Part shown: positions 17,437 to 26,412 of the stretch, in pieces
How the letters are laid out: each line of letters begins with the position of its first letter
Numbering within the stretch: the first letter of the stretch is position 1
The notes under the pieces: generated by a model
Told to the model about the DNA's origin: nothing
What the model saw: only the letters and a program-made list of their open reading frames with translations
Databases searched by the model: none
DNA from: Thiosocius sp963736445
Lineage (GTDB): Bacteria > Pseudomonadota > Gammaproteobacteria > Chromatiales > Chromatiaceae
DNA: 64,000 bases
Assembly (NCBI GenBank): GCA_963736445.1
Contig: CAVTOY010000019.1
Coordinates: 62,001 to 126,000 of the forward strand
Direction: 5' to 3'
Made by a program: the position numbers and the translations under genes

Positions 17437-18123
17437 ATGCGAGCCCCCAAAGCCACCTTCAGCTACCCCTACCCACACCCGGCGGTAACGGCCGACGTGG
17501 TGGTATTCACCATCCGCGACGAGCGTCTGAGTATCCTACTGGTAAGGCGGGCCAACCCACCCTACCAGGGCGACTGGGCCTTGCCGGGCGGATTCCTCGA
17601 CATCGACGAGGACCTCGACGCCTGCGCGGCGCGCGAGTTGGCCGAGGAGACCGGCGTCAGCGGCGTCTACCTCGAGCAGCTCTACACCTTCGGCGCCACT
17701 CACCGCGACCCGCGCGAGCGGGTGATCAGCGTGACCTACTACGCGCTCGTACCGCAGGATGCGCTGGCCACGCCGCGCGCTGCCAGCGACGCGGCCGAGG
17801 TCGGATGGCATGCCTTCGATGACCTGCCGCCACTCGCCTTCGATCACACACAGATCGCCGAGAGGGCGCACCGCCGCCTGGTCGCCAAGCTTGACTATTC
17901 GACCATCGCCTTCCAGTTCATGCCGGAGGCGTTCACGCTCAGTGAACTGCAGTGCGTCTATGAGGTGCTGCGCAACCAGCCGCTGGACAAACGCAACTTT
18001 CGCAAACGCATCCTGTCGCTGGACTTGATCGAGGAGACCGGCCGGATGCGCCGCAACGGCAAACACCGTCCCGCCAGGGAGTATCGGGTCAGGCACCCCA
18101 AACGGGTGGAGATCATAAAATGA
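17437..18123 (+). CDS. nrtR: NrtR-type Nudix transcriptional regulator of NAD metabolism
   Basis: This 228-residue protein has an N-terminal Nudix domain (about 10-145) with an intact box (GGFLDID, then RELAEETG) and a C-terminal winged-helix part (about 155-228, with FTLSELQCVYEVL and NFRKRIL). This is the NrtR architecture: an ADP-ribose-sensing repressor of NAD biosynthesis genes. The gene overlaps nadA by ATGA, the classical genomic context of NrtR. The intact Nudix box means residual ADP-ribose hydrolase activity is possible. A plain Nudix hydrolase is the alternative, but the C-terminal domain and context favour the regulator. Confidence 0.85.
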   Translation: MRAPKATFSYPYPHPAVTADVVVFTIRDERLSILLVRRANPPYQGDWALPGGFLDIDEDLDACAARELAEETGVSGVYLEQLYTFGATHRDPRERVISVTYYALVPQDALATPRAASDAAEVGWHAFDDLPPLAFDHTQIAERAHRRLVAKLDYSTIAFQFMPEAFTLSELQCVYEVLRNQPLDKRNFRKRILSLDLIEETGRMRRNGKHRPAREYRVRHPKRVEIIK

Positions 18124-19193
18124 CGACGCAATCGCTCGAACACGTGCTCGAACTGCCGCGCATCAAGGTGCCGCCGCATCCAGACTGGCCGCCCCTCGGC
18201 GATGCGGAAAAGGCCGCGTTAAAGCAGCGTATCAAGACGCTGCTCGAAAAACAGAACGCCGTGCTGGTAGCGCACTACTACGTCGATGGCGACCTGCAAG
18301 CACTGGCGGAGGAGACCGGCGGCTGTGTCGCCGATTCGCTCGAGATGGCGCGCTATGGCACCACCACAGACGCCGATACCCTGGTCGTCTGTGGCGTGCG
18401 CTTTATGGGCGAGACCGCCAAGATCCTGAATCCCGAGAAACGCGTCCTGATGCCCGACCTCGACGCCACGTGCTCGCTGGACGAGGGCTGCCCGGCAGAC
18501 CTGTTCAGCGACTTCTGCGACGCCCACCCCGATCGCACCATAGTCGTGTATGCGAACACCAGTGCCGCAGTAAAGGCGCGCGCCGACTGGATGGTCACCT
18601 CGGGCATCGCACTGCCGATCGTCAGACACCTGTGTGCGCGCGGCGAGAAGATCATTTGGGCGCCCGACAAACACCTCGGCCGCTACATACAGAAGCAGAC
18701 CGGCGCCGATGTGCTGCTCTGGGAGGGCAGCTGCGTGGTGCACGAAGAGTTCAAGGGCTTCGCGTTGCAGCGTCTCAAACGGCTGCATCCCGAGGCGGCG
18801 GTGCTGGTACACCCGGAATCCCCCGAGGACGTGCTGCAACAAGCCGACGTTGTCGGTTCGACCACCGCGCTGATAAAAGCAGTGACGGCCCTGCCCAACC
18901 AGGAGTTCATTGTCGCGACCGACGACGGCATCTTCTGGAAGATGCACCAGCTCGCGCCGGACAAGAAACTCATCTCGGCGCCCACGGCCGGCGCGGGTGC
19001 CACCTGCGAATCCTGTGCGCACTGCCCGTGGATGGCCAAAAACTCGCTGCACAACCTCGAACAGGTATTGATCAGCGGAGCCAACGAGATCACGGTCGAC
19101 CCCGACATTCGCGGCAGGGCGGTCACGTCTATTCAGCGTATGCTCGACTTCGCTGCGGAACACAATATCAGTGGCGCGCTACCGGGCAGATAG
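18120..19193 (+). CDS. nadA: Quinolinate synthase A
   Basis: NadA condenses iminoaspartate with dihydroxyacetone phosphate to quinolinate in de novo NAD synthesis, using a [4Fe-4S] cluster. The 357-residue protein has the AHYYVDGDLQALAEETGG motif early on and three cysteine regions fitting the cluster ligands: ATCSLDEGC (about 120), GSCVVHEEF (about 205) and CESCAHCPWMA (about 300). The start overlaps the nrtR stop, and the polyphosphate:AMP phosphotransferase gene begins 9 bp after its end, so all three are probably co-transcribed. Confidence 0.96.
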   Translation: MTTQSLEHVLELPRIKVPPHPDWPPLGDAEKAALKQRIKTLLEKQNAVLVAHYYVDGDLQALAEETGGCVADSLEMARYGTTTDADTLVVCGVRFMGETAKILNPEKRVLMPDLDATCSLDEGCPADLFSDFCDAHPDRTIVVYANTSAAVKARADWMVTSGIALPIVRHLCARGEKIIWAPDKHLGRYIQKQTGADVLLWEGSCVVHEEFKGFALQRLKRLHPEAAVLVHPESPEDVLQQADVVGSTTALIKAVTALPNQEFIVATDDGIFWKMHQLAPDKKLISAPTAGAGATCESCAHCPWMAKNSLHNLEQVLISGANEITVDPDIRGRAVTSIQRMLDFAAEHNISGALPGR

Positions 19194-19202
19194 GGGAAAG
19201 CC

Positions 19203-20711
19203 GTGTTTGAGACCGCAAAGATTGGCCGCACGTTGAGCAAGGAGGCCTACAAGGCCGAGGAGGAGGAGCTCCGCACCGAATTGCTCGAGGCGCAGATCGC
19301 ACTGCGCGAACGCGAGATCCCGGTTTACGTAATCATCGCCGGTATGGAGGGGGCCGGCAAAGGTGAGGTAGTGAATGCGCTGGATGAGTGGCTGGATGCT
19401 CGCGGCATGCACATCTATGCCTTCTGGGAAGAGACCGACGAAGAAAAACATCGGCCGCAGGCCTGGCGTTTTTGGCGTGCGATGCCGCGGCGGGGTGAGA
19501 TCGGGGTGTTCTTCGGCGGCTGGTATCTGTCACCGATAGAACAGCGATTCACCGGCCGATGGAACGATGCAGACCTAGATCAGAGTATGCGCGGGATACG
19601 CGAACTCGAGCGCATGCTGATCCATGACGGCGCCGTAATCGTGAAGTGCTGGTATCACTTCTCGGAAAAAGAACAGCGCCGCAGGCTGAAGGCATTGGAG
19701 CGCAACGATCGCAGCCGATGGAAGATGATGCCGAAGAAGTCCAAGTTCAGCCAACAATATCGCCGCTTTGAGGCAGTGGCCGCCCAGGTCGTGCGCAGGA
19801 CCGATATCGGCCGCGCACCCTGGCATATCATTGAAGCAACAGACCCGCGTTATCGAAATATGACCACCGGCCGGGTACTGCTGCGGGAGATACAGGATGC
19901 GCTCGCGACAGCGCAGAATGAGGATGCCGCAGAGGCCGCGCCTTCCAGCACCGACTGGGACATGTTGCCGCAGGCGCCCGAGGCGCGAATCACCTTGATC
20001 GACCGCGTGGATCTGACGCAGACCATCGGCAAGGGCGCCTACCGGAAAAGGCTCGAGGACCTGCAGGCGGAGCTCAATGAACTGGCGTGGCGGGCCCATG
20101 CGCACAAGATCTCCACGGTGTTTGTGTTCGAGGGCGTGGATGCCGCCGGCAAGGGTGGCGCCATTCGCCGCATTACCCAGGCCGTCGACGCCAGATTGCG
20201 CGAGGTAATTTCGATCGCCGCGCCCACCGACGAAGAACGTGCCCATCACTATTTATGGCGTTTCTGGCGGCATCTTCCGCGCGCCGGCCGCATGACCATC
20301 TTCGACCGTTCCTGGTATGGCCGCGTGCTGGTTGAGCGGGTGGAGGGCTTCACCAGCCACGACAACTGGGCACGCGCCTATCTCGAGATCAACGACTTCG
20401 AGGAACAGCTCGTCCAGGCCGGCGTCGTGGTCCAGAAATTCTGGCTGCAGATCAGCAAAGAGGAACAGATGGCCCGCTTCAAGGCGCGCGAGGACACCCC
20501 GTACAAGCGCTACAAGATCACCGACGAAGACTGGCGCAACCGCGAAAAATGGGACGAATACCGCGAGGCGGTCAACGAGATGCTGGCACGCACCAACGTC
20601 CCCCATGCGCCGTGGAACCTTATCGCGGGCAATGACAAGAAGTTTGCCCGCATCCAGGTGCTGGAGACCATCACCGACGCGCTGCGCGATGCCCTGAAGG
20701 GGCCTGCCTAG
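19203..20711 (+). CDS. pap: Polyphosphate:AMP phosphotransferase (two PPK2 domains)
   Basis: This 502-residue enzyme is a tandem PPK2 protein. The N-terminal domain has Walker A GMEGAGKGE (about 49) but a degenerate second motif (FFGGWYL). The C-terminal domain has GVDAAGKGG (about 312) and the full FDRSWYGR motif. This pattern is typical of PAP enzymes, which make ADP from AMP with polyphosphate. The start is GTG at 19203, with AGGGGAAAG just upstream. Its place after nadA suggests a link between NAD synthesis, which yields AMP, and polyphosphate-driven AMP salvage; that link is inference. Confidence 0.9.
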   Translation: MFETAKIGRTLSKEAYKAEEEELRTELLEAQIALREREIPVYVIIAGMEGAGKGEVVNALDEWLDARGMHIYAFWEETDEEKHRPQAWRFWRAMPRRGEIGVFFGGWYLSPIEQRFTGRWNDADLDQSMRGIRELERMLIHDGAVIVKCWYHFSEKEQRRRLKALERNDRSRWKMMPKKSKFSQQYRRFEAVAAQVVRRTDIGRAPWHIIEATDPRYRNMTTGRVLLREIQDALATAQNEDAAEAAPSSTDWDMLPQAPEARITLIDRVDLTQTIGKGAYRKRLEDLQAELNELAWRAHAHKISTVFVFEGVDAAGKGGAIRRITQAVDARLREVISIAAPTDEERAHHYLWRFWRHLPRAGRMTIFDRSWYGRVLVERVEGFTSHDNWARAYLEINDFEEQLVQAGVVVQKFWLQISKEEQMARFKAREDTPYKRYKITDEDWRNREKWDEYREAVNEMLARTNVPHAPWNLIAGNDKKFARIQVLETITDALRDALKGPA

Positions 20712-20771
20712 CCTGTCCGGCCCACAGCCACCGCTGAAGGCCGCTTGCCGATGATTGGACGGCGATAGCTC

Positions 20772-21152
20772 GTGCCCGAGTACGTCACGCTGAAGCTGGT
20801 CCACCAGACGAGCGCACTGCTCTCGATCAGCGGCTTCATACTACGCGGCGGATTGATGCTGATGGACAGCACCCTGCTGCGCCGGCGCTGGATGCGCACC
20901 TGGCCACACCTGATCGATACCCTGCTGCTGATTACCGGCGTCTGGATGGCGATCACCCTTAAGCTGCACCTCGGCAACAACCCTTGGCTGATCGCCAAGC
21001 TGCTGGTCCTGCTACTCTACATCGTGCTGGGATTCATTGCGCTGCGCCTCGGGCGCAGCAAGCGAATCCGTATCCTGGCACTGGGCGGCGCACTGGCCTG
21101 CTTCGCCTATATCGCGCTGGTTGCGGTCACTCGGTCACCGCTGCTTGTCTGA
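20772..21152 (+). CDS. SirB2-family small membrane protein
   Basis: The protein has 126 residues with four predicted membrane helices. The KLVHQTSALLSISGF opening, the RGGLMLM segment and the TLLLITGVWMA helix fit the SirB2 family, whose biochemical role is unknown. The start is GTG at 20772. The last 18 bases overlap the end of the convergent cytochrome b gene. Confidence 0.75.
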   Translation: MPEYVTLKLVHQTSALLSISGFILRGGLMLMDSTLLRRRWMRTWPHLIDTLLLITGVWMAITLKLHLGNNPWLIAKLLVLLLYIVLGFIALRLGRSKRIRILALGGALACFAYIALVAVTRSPLLV

Positions 21153-21806
21153 TTGCCGTGGTTTGGCGAGCGCATCCAGACTCACCGTGACCTTCGCAAT
21201 GTCGGGCTTTACCGCCGTTGCCTGCAGGACGTAGAACAGTCGATAGCCGCTGAACATCGCCGAGATGTCGCCCGAACGCCCCTTGACGTCCTGCAGAATC
21301 ACGCTGAACAAATGTGCCACGGTGAGCAATCCGGTCAGGTGGGCCAGCCAGCGGTGGACCGCTGGCAGATACAGACCGCCGACCAGCGGGGTCTCCGGCA
21401 TCAGCCAGCCGGTGAGGACCGCCAGGAAGAGCGACACAAGCAGCACCAGATAGAGCGCTTTCCACAAGGGATTGTGTGCAAACCAGTTCGGTGGCGCTGC
21501 CCTGCCAAGCGACAGGTAGAACCACAGGCTGGCACGCATGGCCGCAGACTCAGCGGCGCGCGGCAGCAGATGCTCGAGACGCTCTGCGCCCTGTCCGAAC
21601 ACGCCAAGATACAGGCGGAGCACGAGTGCAAAGACCAGTACGCTGGCACCCAGATAGTGGATTTCAGCCGCCGAATCCGCCAGCGTCGGTGCATTCCTGA
21701 TCAGCCAACCGGTAGCCAGCAGCGCCAGGGTAGCGCCGGCCATGGCCCAGTGGGCGACGCGCAGCCAGCCGCTCCACACCACGATACGCCGTATCTGTTC
21801 GGTCAT
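21135..21806 (-). CDS. Cytochrome b561-type membrane protein
   Basis: The protein has 223 residues with about five hydrophobic helices. Histidines in WLRVAHWAMAGATL, AEIHYLGASVL, AVHRWLAHLTGL and VAHLFSVIL are placed as haem b ligands in the bacterial cytochrome b561/NiFe-hydrogenase b-subunit fold. It probably transfers electrons between quinone and a periplasmic partner, but the partner is not nearby. ATG at 21806 is chosen over an upstream in-frame start because the conserved helix begins right after it. Confidence 0.8.
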   Translation of the reverse strand: MTEQIRRIVVWSGWLRVAHWAMAGATLALLATGWLIRNAPTLADSAAEIHYLGASVLVFALVLRLYLGVFGQGAERLEHLLPRAAESAAMRASLWFYLSLGRAAPPNWFAHNPLWKALYLVLLVSLFLAVLTGWLMPETPLVGGLYLPAVHRWLAHLTGLLTVAHLFSVILQDVKGRSGDISAMFSGYRLFYVLQATAVKPDIAKVTVSLDALAKPRQSDKQR

Positions 21807-22350
21807 TTTGAACCCTGCTTCGGATACCTGCCCGACCCAGTCGTCGATCAGACGGAAAGTAATGAAGAGTATCGTCGATGGCCTCACAAGCGCTATGACA
21901 CATCGCAAGAGTCGCGCGATCGATCGTCGCAGCAGCCAGCGCGGACCGGCAAGGTGCGGCGCACCGACATGCGGCACCTAAGCTGTGGACAAAAAAAGGC
22001 CGCCGAACCAAACTGGAGGATGGGACGGCGGCGCTAGCCATTTTGGCAATATCGACAGAGAGTTAGGAGAAATCACCGCGAAGCGATTTCAGTTTTACTT
22101 AAGCACATGCTGTGCCAGATCATCCATTGCTATATTTATCAACAACTTAATATTATGTTGGTCGATCGCACGCCAATTTCTGGTCGCCATCTGCACTGCA
22201 TTGAAGGTGCTTAGCAGCAAATCCGCACCAGGTTTGTGCAGTTTCCGTCGGTGCGCCGACGGTCGTCGGCTGGCTAGCCACAGGCAGACCCAGCCGGCCG
22301 CATAAGCCGAACGAGAAAACTTTTTCCCCCGCTCACTGACTAACGTGCCC
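21807..22350. other. AT-rich intergenic region with a minus-strand terminator
   Basis: This region of about 540 bp has no convincing plus-strand gene. On the minus strand there is a terminator-like hairpin (21992-22032) and, before it, an AT-rich open frame (stop at 22095) whose last 45 or so codons read as an amphipathic helix ending MDDLAQHVLK. No good start or ribosome site was found for that frame, so it may be a gene remnant or a small transcript. Confidence 0.4.
21985..22032 (-). terminator. Candidate rho-independent terminator on the minus strand
   Basis: Read on the minus strand, GCCGCCG pairs with CGGCGGC across a loop of about 20 nt and is followed by CTTTTTTT. The loop is long, so confidence is moderate. 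No annotated minus-strand gene lies directly upstream, which suggests an unrecognised small transcript. Confidence 0.5.
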
Positions 22351-22824
22351 ATGAAGACAGTTCGCCGTCGCTCTGCCTGCATTGTCCTGCTCGTAGCATG
22401 CCTGTGGTCTCAAGCCCAGGCCGAGCCCCTCGACTTCACGCTTGACGATCTCGCCGGCAAGCCGGTCAGCCTGTCGGACTTTCGCGGCCAATGGGTGGTA
22501 GTGAACTTTTGGGCCTCTTGGTGTAGCCCCTGTATTCGCGAACTGCCGGAACTGGTGAAGTTTCAGGCCGAGAACGCCGATGTGCAGGTAATCGGCATCA
22601 ACTTCGAGGAATCGACGCGGGAGGAGGCGCGGGCCTTTTTGGAGCCCTTTGCTGTCAATTTTCCCAATCTGAAGATCGGCAGCACGCCGCTGGAACCCTT
22701 CGAGCCCCTCGAAGGGCTGCCAACCACCGCGATCCTCGACCCCGCTGGCGAAATAGTCGAGCGCCACATGGGTCCGGTCACCGCCGATCATCTGCGCAGC
22801 ATAATCGCTCGCCACCAGCGTTAA
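22351..22824 (+). CDS. TlpA/ResA-like periplasmic thioredoxin
   Basis: The 157-residue protein has a signal peptide (cleavage near AQAEPL) and a thioredoxin fold with the redox site WASWCSPC (about residues 53-60). The cis-Pro appears as EGLPTT. Such proteins reduce periplasmic disulfides, for example in cytochrome c maturation or for specific partners. The start is ATG at 22351 or GTG at 22345. It stands alone, between the AT-rich region and the nrdA control region. Confidence 0.88.
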   Translation: MKTVRRRSACIVLLVACLWSQAQAEPLDFTLDDLAGKPVSLSDFRGQWVVVNFWASWCSPCIRELPELVKFQAENADVQVIGINFEESTREEARAFLEPFAVNFPNLKIGSTPLEPFEPLEGLPTTAILDPAGEIVERHMGPVTADHLRSIIARHQR

Positions 22825-23189
22825 TCTGAAGAGTTCACCAGCCGACGCGATGTCGGCGAGATTTCCAGGCTAAACGACTGCGGGCGACGCCGGCAACCGA
22901 CACCCGATACCCAAACTTCGCATCACCCGGCGAGCGGTCGGGATAGGTCTTTTCAAGTCACTGAAAGCATTGGCAAAGGGCTTGCCTCGACCCCCGTTAT
23001 CCACAAGCGGCACACAGGCTTCACACGATTTTCCACAGCGTTTTTACACAAGATATTGTGGTTGACACCTGAACCGTAGCGTATATATTGTGTTTGGTGT
23101 GGACGCAGTGCAGTATGTCGGCGGCACCCGCCCGACCGCGCAACGCGGTCTGTCCACCGAAGAATTAAACCATCTCAGGAGGAGCCTCA
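22825..23189. other. Control region upstream of nrdA
   Basis: This gap of 365 bp holds no gene. Its right half contains DnaA boxes, a sigma-70 promoter and paired NrdR boxes (22997-23093). The left half shows nothing I can interpret. Confidence 0.6.
22997..23093 (+). promoter_or_regulatory. nrdA promoter with NrdR and DnaA boxes
   Basis: The DnaA boxes are TTATCCACA (22997-23005, perfect consensus), TTTTCCACA (23029-23037) and TTTTACACA (23042-23050). NrdR box 1 is at 23046-23061 and box 2 at 23078-23093, 32 bp apart. TTGACA (23062-23067) and TATATT (23084-23089) form the promoter between and within the boxes, so NrdR bound at both sites would block it. DnaA and NrdR control of nrdAB is known in enterobacteria. 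The nrdA start codon is 97 bp after box 2. Confidence 0.88.
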
Positions 23190-26099
23190 ATGGCAACCGA
23201 AGGCGCGCATTCAACAGATGTAGCGGAGGACATCGCCGTCCCGCCGCATCAGGGAACCCCGACCAACGCCACGCCTGAGATTCAGGCCAACGCGCCAGGC
23301 GGGCTGCGCGTGATCCGCCGCAACGGCAAGGTCACGAATTTCGATGTGAACAAGATCGCGGTGGCGATGACCAAGGCGTTCCTAGCGGTCGAGGGCGGCA
23401 GCGCCGCCGCCTCGCACCGCGTTCATGATCTGGTGCAAAACCTGACCGAGCAGCTGAGCGACGCACTGATGCGCCGCAACCCGGCCGGCGGCACCGTGCA
23501 TATCGAAGATATCCAGGACCAAGTCGAACTCGCACTAATGCGCTCGGGCGAGCACAAGGTCGCTCGCTCTTATGTACTGTATCGCGAGGAACAGGCGCGC
23601 AAGCGAGCCGTAGAGGGCGCGAAGAATACCACTAGTAAGGCGGAAACCCGGCTCAATATGGTGCTCGCAGACGGCACCACGCGCCCGCTGGATATCGAAC
23701 GTCTGCGCAAGCTGGTCGCTGAGGCCTGCAGCGGTCTCGAGGCGGTGGCGGTGGAATCGATCCTCGATGACACCTGCCGCAACCTATTCGACGGGGTCAA
23801 GGAACAGGACGTCTCACAGGCGCTGGTGATGAGCGCGCGCACACTTATCGAACAGGAGCCCAACTATTCCTATGTCGCTGCTCGGCTGCTGATGGACCTG
23901 CTGCGCCGAGAGGCACTCGGCTTCCTCGGCCTGGACACCGGCGTCGCCACCCAGCACGAGATGGGCCAAGGCTATGGCGAGTATTTCGCCAGTTATGTGA
24001 AGCGTGGCGCAGACCTCGAGCTGCTCGACAAGCGGCTGACGCAGTACGATCTGGAGCGCCTGGGCGCGGCGCTGCAGCCGGAACGCGATCTGCAGTTCAC
24101 CTATCTCGGTCTGCAGACCCTGTACGACCGCTACTTTATCCATTCGAAAGGCACCCGCTTCGAACTGCCGCAGGCGTTCTTCATGCGCGTGGCAATGGGT
24201 CTGGCGATCAACGAAATCGACCGCGAGGGGCGCGCGATCGAGTTCTACAACCTGCTCTCGAGCTTCGACTTCATGAGCTCGACGCCTACCCTGTTCAACT
24301 CCGGCACGCTCCGGCCACAGCTCTCGAGCTGCTATCTCACCACCGTGCCGGACGATCTCGACGGGATCTACGGGGCCATCAAAGACAATGCGCTGCTCTC
24401 GAAGTTCGCCGGCGGCCTAGGCAACGACTGGACCCGGGTGCGCGGCATGGGCGCGCACATCAAGGGCACCAACGGTAAATCACAGGGCGTCGTGCCCTTT
24501 CTGAAGGTCGCCAATGACACCGCAGTTGCGGTCAACCAGGGCGGCAAGCGCAAGGGCGCGGTGTGCGCCTACCTCGAGACCTGGCACATCGATGTCGAGG
24601 AGTTCCTCGACCTGCGCAAGAATACCGGCGACGACCGCCGCCGCACCCACGATATGAACACCGCCAACTGGATCCCGGACCTGTTCATGAAGCGGGTCGC
24701 CGAGGACGGCGACTGGACCCTGTTCTCTCCGGATGAAACCAGCGACCTGCACGACTTGACCGGCAGGGCCTTCGAGGAGGCCTATGTACGCTATGAGGAG
24801 AAGGCCGCCCGCGGCGATATGAACGTCGCCAAGACGCTCAAGGCCGCCGATCTGTGGCGCAAGCTGCTGGGCATGCTGTTCGAGACCGGCCATCCCTGGG
24901 TGACCTTCAAGGACCCCTGCAACATTCGCTATACCAACCAGCACGCCGGCGTAGTCCACAGCTCCAACCTGTGCACTGAAATTACGCTGCACACCAACGA
25001 CAACGAGATTGCGGTGTGCAACCTCGGCTCGGTCAACCTCGCCGCGCATGTGGACGAGAACGGGCTCGACACCGCCAAGCTGCAAAAGACCATCGGCACC
25101 GCCATGCGCATGCTCGACAACGTGATCGAGTACAACTACTACAGCGTGCCGCAGGCGCGCAGCTCAAACCTGCGCCATCGTCCGGTGGGCCTCGGCATCA
25201 TGGGATTCCAGGATGCGCTGTATAAGATGCGACTGCCCTACGCCAGCCAGGACGCGGTCGAGTTTGCTGATCGTTCCATGGAGGTGGTGTCGTACTTCGC
25301 GATCCAGGCCTCGTCCGATCTGGCCGAAGAGCGCGGCCGCTATCACAGCTTCGAGGGTTCGCTGTGGAGTCAGGGCATCCTGCCGATCGACTCGCTGGCC
25401 CGACTGGGCGAAGAGCGCGGCGGCTATCTGCAGGTCGACGATAGCAGCACGCTCGATTGGGACTCTCTGCGCAAGCGTGTCAAGACCGTGGGTATGCGCA
25501 ACTCCAACACCATGGCGATCGCACCGACCGCGACCATCTCGAACATCTGCGGCGTGAGCCAATCCATCGAACCCACGTATCAGAACCTGTTCGTCAAATC
25601 GAATCTGTCGGGTGAGTTCACCGTGGTCAACCCCTACCTGGTGCGCGACCTCAAGGCACTCGGCCTGTGGGATCCGGTGATGGTCAACGATCTCAAGTAC
25701 TACGACGGCTCGGTTCAGCCGATCAATCGTGTTCCCGACGATCTCAAGGCGCTGTACGCCTCGGCCTTTGAGGTCGATTCGCGATGGCTGGTCGAGGCCG
25801 GCAGCCGCCGGCAGAAGTGGATCGATCAGGCGCAGAGCCTGAACCTTTATATGTCAGAGCCGTCAGGAAAGAAGCTCGACAATCTTTACAAGCTGGCCTG
25901 GGTGCGCGGCCTCAAGACGACTTATTACCTGCGCTCGATGGGGGCTACCCACGTCGAGAAGTCCACCATGGACGACAACAGCAAGGCGAACAAACTGAGT
26001 GCAGTCGGTGGCAGCTACGCAATGTCCACGGACGCCGCGGATGCTGCAGCCCCCAAGGTCTGCAGCATCCTCGACCCTGACTGCGAGGCCTGCCAATAA
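23190..26099 (+). CDS. nrdA: Class Ia ribonucleotide reductase, alpha subunit
   Basis: NrdA reduces ribonucleoside diphosphates to deoxyribonucleotides. At 969 residues it is longer than the 761-residue E. coli protein because it has two N-terminal ATP-cone domains (about 28-130, starting LRVIRRNGKVTNF, and about 150-245), as in Pseudomonas. The catalytic elements are present: SSCYLTTV, the thiyl-radical site NLCTEI, the radical-transfer pair in TTYYLRSMG, and the C-terminal redox cysteines (CSILDPDCEACQ). It is followed after 313 bp by nrdB. Confidence 0.97.
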   Translation: MATEGAHSTDVAEDIAVPPHQGTPTNATPEIQANAPGGLRVIRRNGKVTNFDVNKIAVAMTKAFLAVEGGSAAASHRVHDLVQNLTEQLSDALMRRNPAGGTVHIEDIQDQVELALMRSGEHKVARSYVLYREEQARKRAVEGAKNTTSKAETRLNMVLADGTTRPLDIERLRKLVAEACSGLEAVAVESILDDTCRNLFDGVKEQDVSQALVMSARTLIEQEPNYSYVAARLLMDLLRREALGFLGLDTGVATQHEMGQGYGEYFASYVKRGADLELLDKRLTQYDLERLGAALQPERDLQFTYLGLQTLYDRYFIHSKGTRFELPQAFFMRVAMGLAINEIDREGRAIEFYNLLSSFDFMSSTPTLFNSGTLRPQLSSCYLTTVPDDLDGIYGAIKDNALLSKFAGGLGNDWTRVRGMGAHIKGTNGKSQGVVPFLKVANDTAVAVNQGGKRKGAVCAYLETWHIDVEEFLDLRKNTGDDRRRTHDMNTANWIPDLFMKRVAEDGDWTLFSPDETSDLHDLTGRAFEEAYVRYEEKAARGDMNVAKTLKAADLWRKLLGMLFETGHPWVTFKDPCNIRYTNQHAGVVHSSNLCTEITLHTNDNEIAVCNLGSVNLAAHVDENGLDTAKLQKTIGTAMRMLDNVIEYNYYSVPQARSSNLRHRPVGLGIMGFQDALYKMRLPYASQDAVEFADRSMEVVSYFAIQASSDLAEERGRYHSFEGSLWSQGILPIDSLARLGEERGGYLQVDDSSTLDWDSLRKRVKTVGMRNSNTMAIAPTATISNICGVSQSIEPTYQNLFVKSNLSGEFTVVNPYLVRDLKALGLWDPVMVNDLKYYDGSVQPINRVPDDLKALYASAFEVDSRWLVEAGSRRQKWIDQAQSLNLYMSEPSGKKLDNLYKLAWVRGLKTTYYLRSMGATHVEKSTMDDNSKANKLSAVGGSYAMSTDAADAAAPKVCSILDPDCEACQ

Positions 26100-26412
26100 G
26101 CCGGCCGGACAGCAGGTGAGAACACGAGGCATGTTGAATCGGGATGGCCCACTGGCGACGACGTCGAGACACTCGTCACCGAATACCCGGCGAGCGGGCT
26201 CGCGAGGGCTTCACCCAACAGCCGTCGTCAAAGTCAATGCCGGAGGGACCACAAGAACTCTCGCCCGACATTTGTTCAATGTCATAGACCACCACCCAGG
26301 AGGGACTGGGGTCACTCCGGCACCAATACCGAGGCAGTCTCCGGAACAAACCTACTGCGACGGGCGTCAGTCAGACGTTCAGGCAACCACAACAGCGCGA
26401 ACACGAGGTTAA
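26100..26412. other. nrdA-nrdB spacer with a degenerate copy of the nrdB start
   Basis: This spacer of 313 bp has no intact gene. At 26118-26157 it carries a degenerate copy of the 5' end of nrdB. The GAACACGAGG leader is followed by ATG and a frame reading MLNRDGPL, against MFNWDDPL in nrdB 285 bp downstream. The rest of the spacer shows nothing recognisable. Confidence 0.55.
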
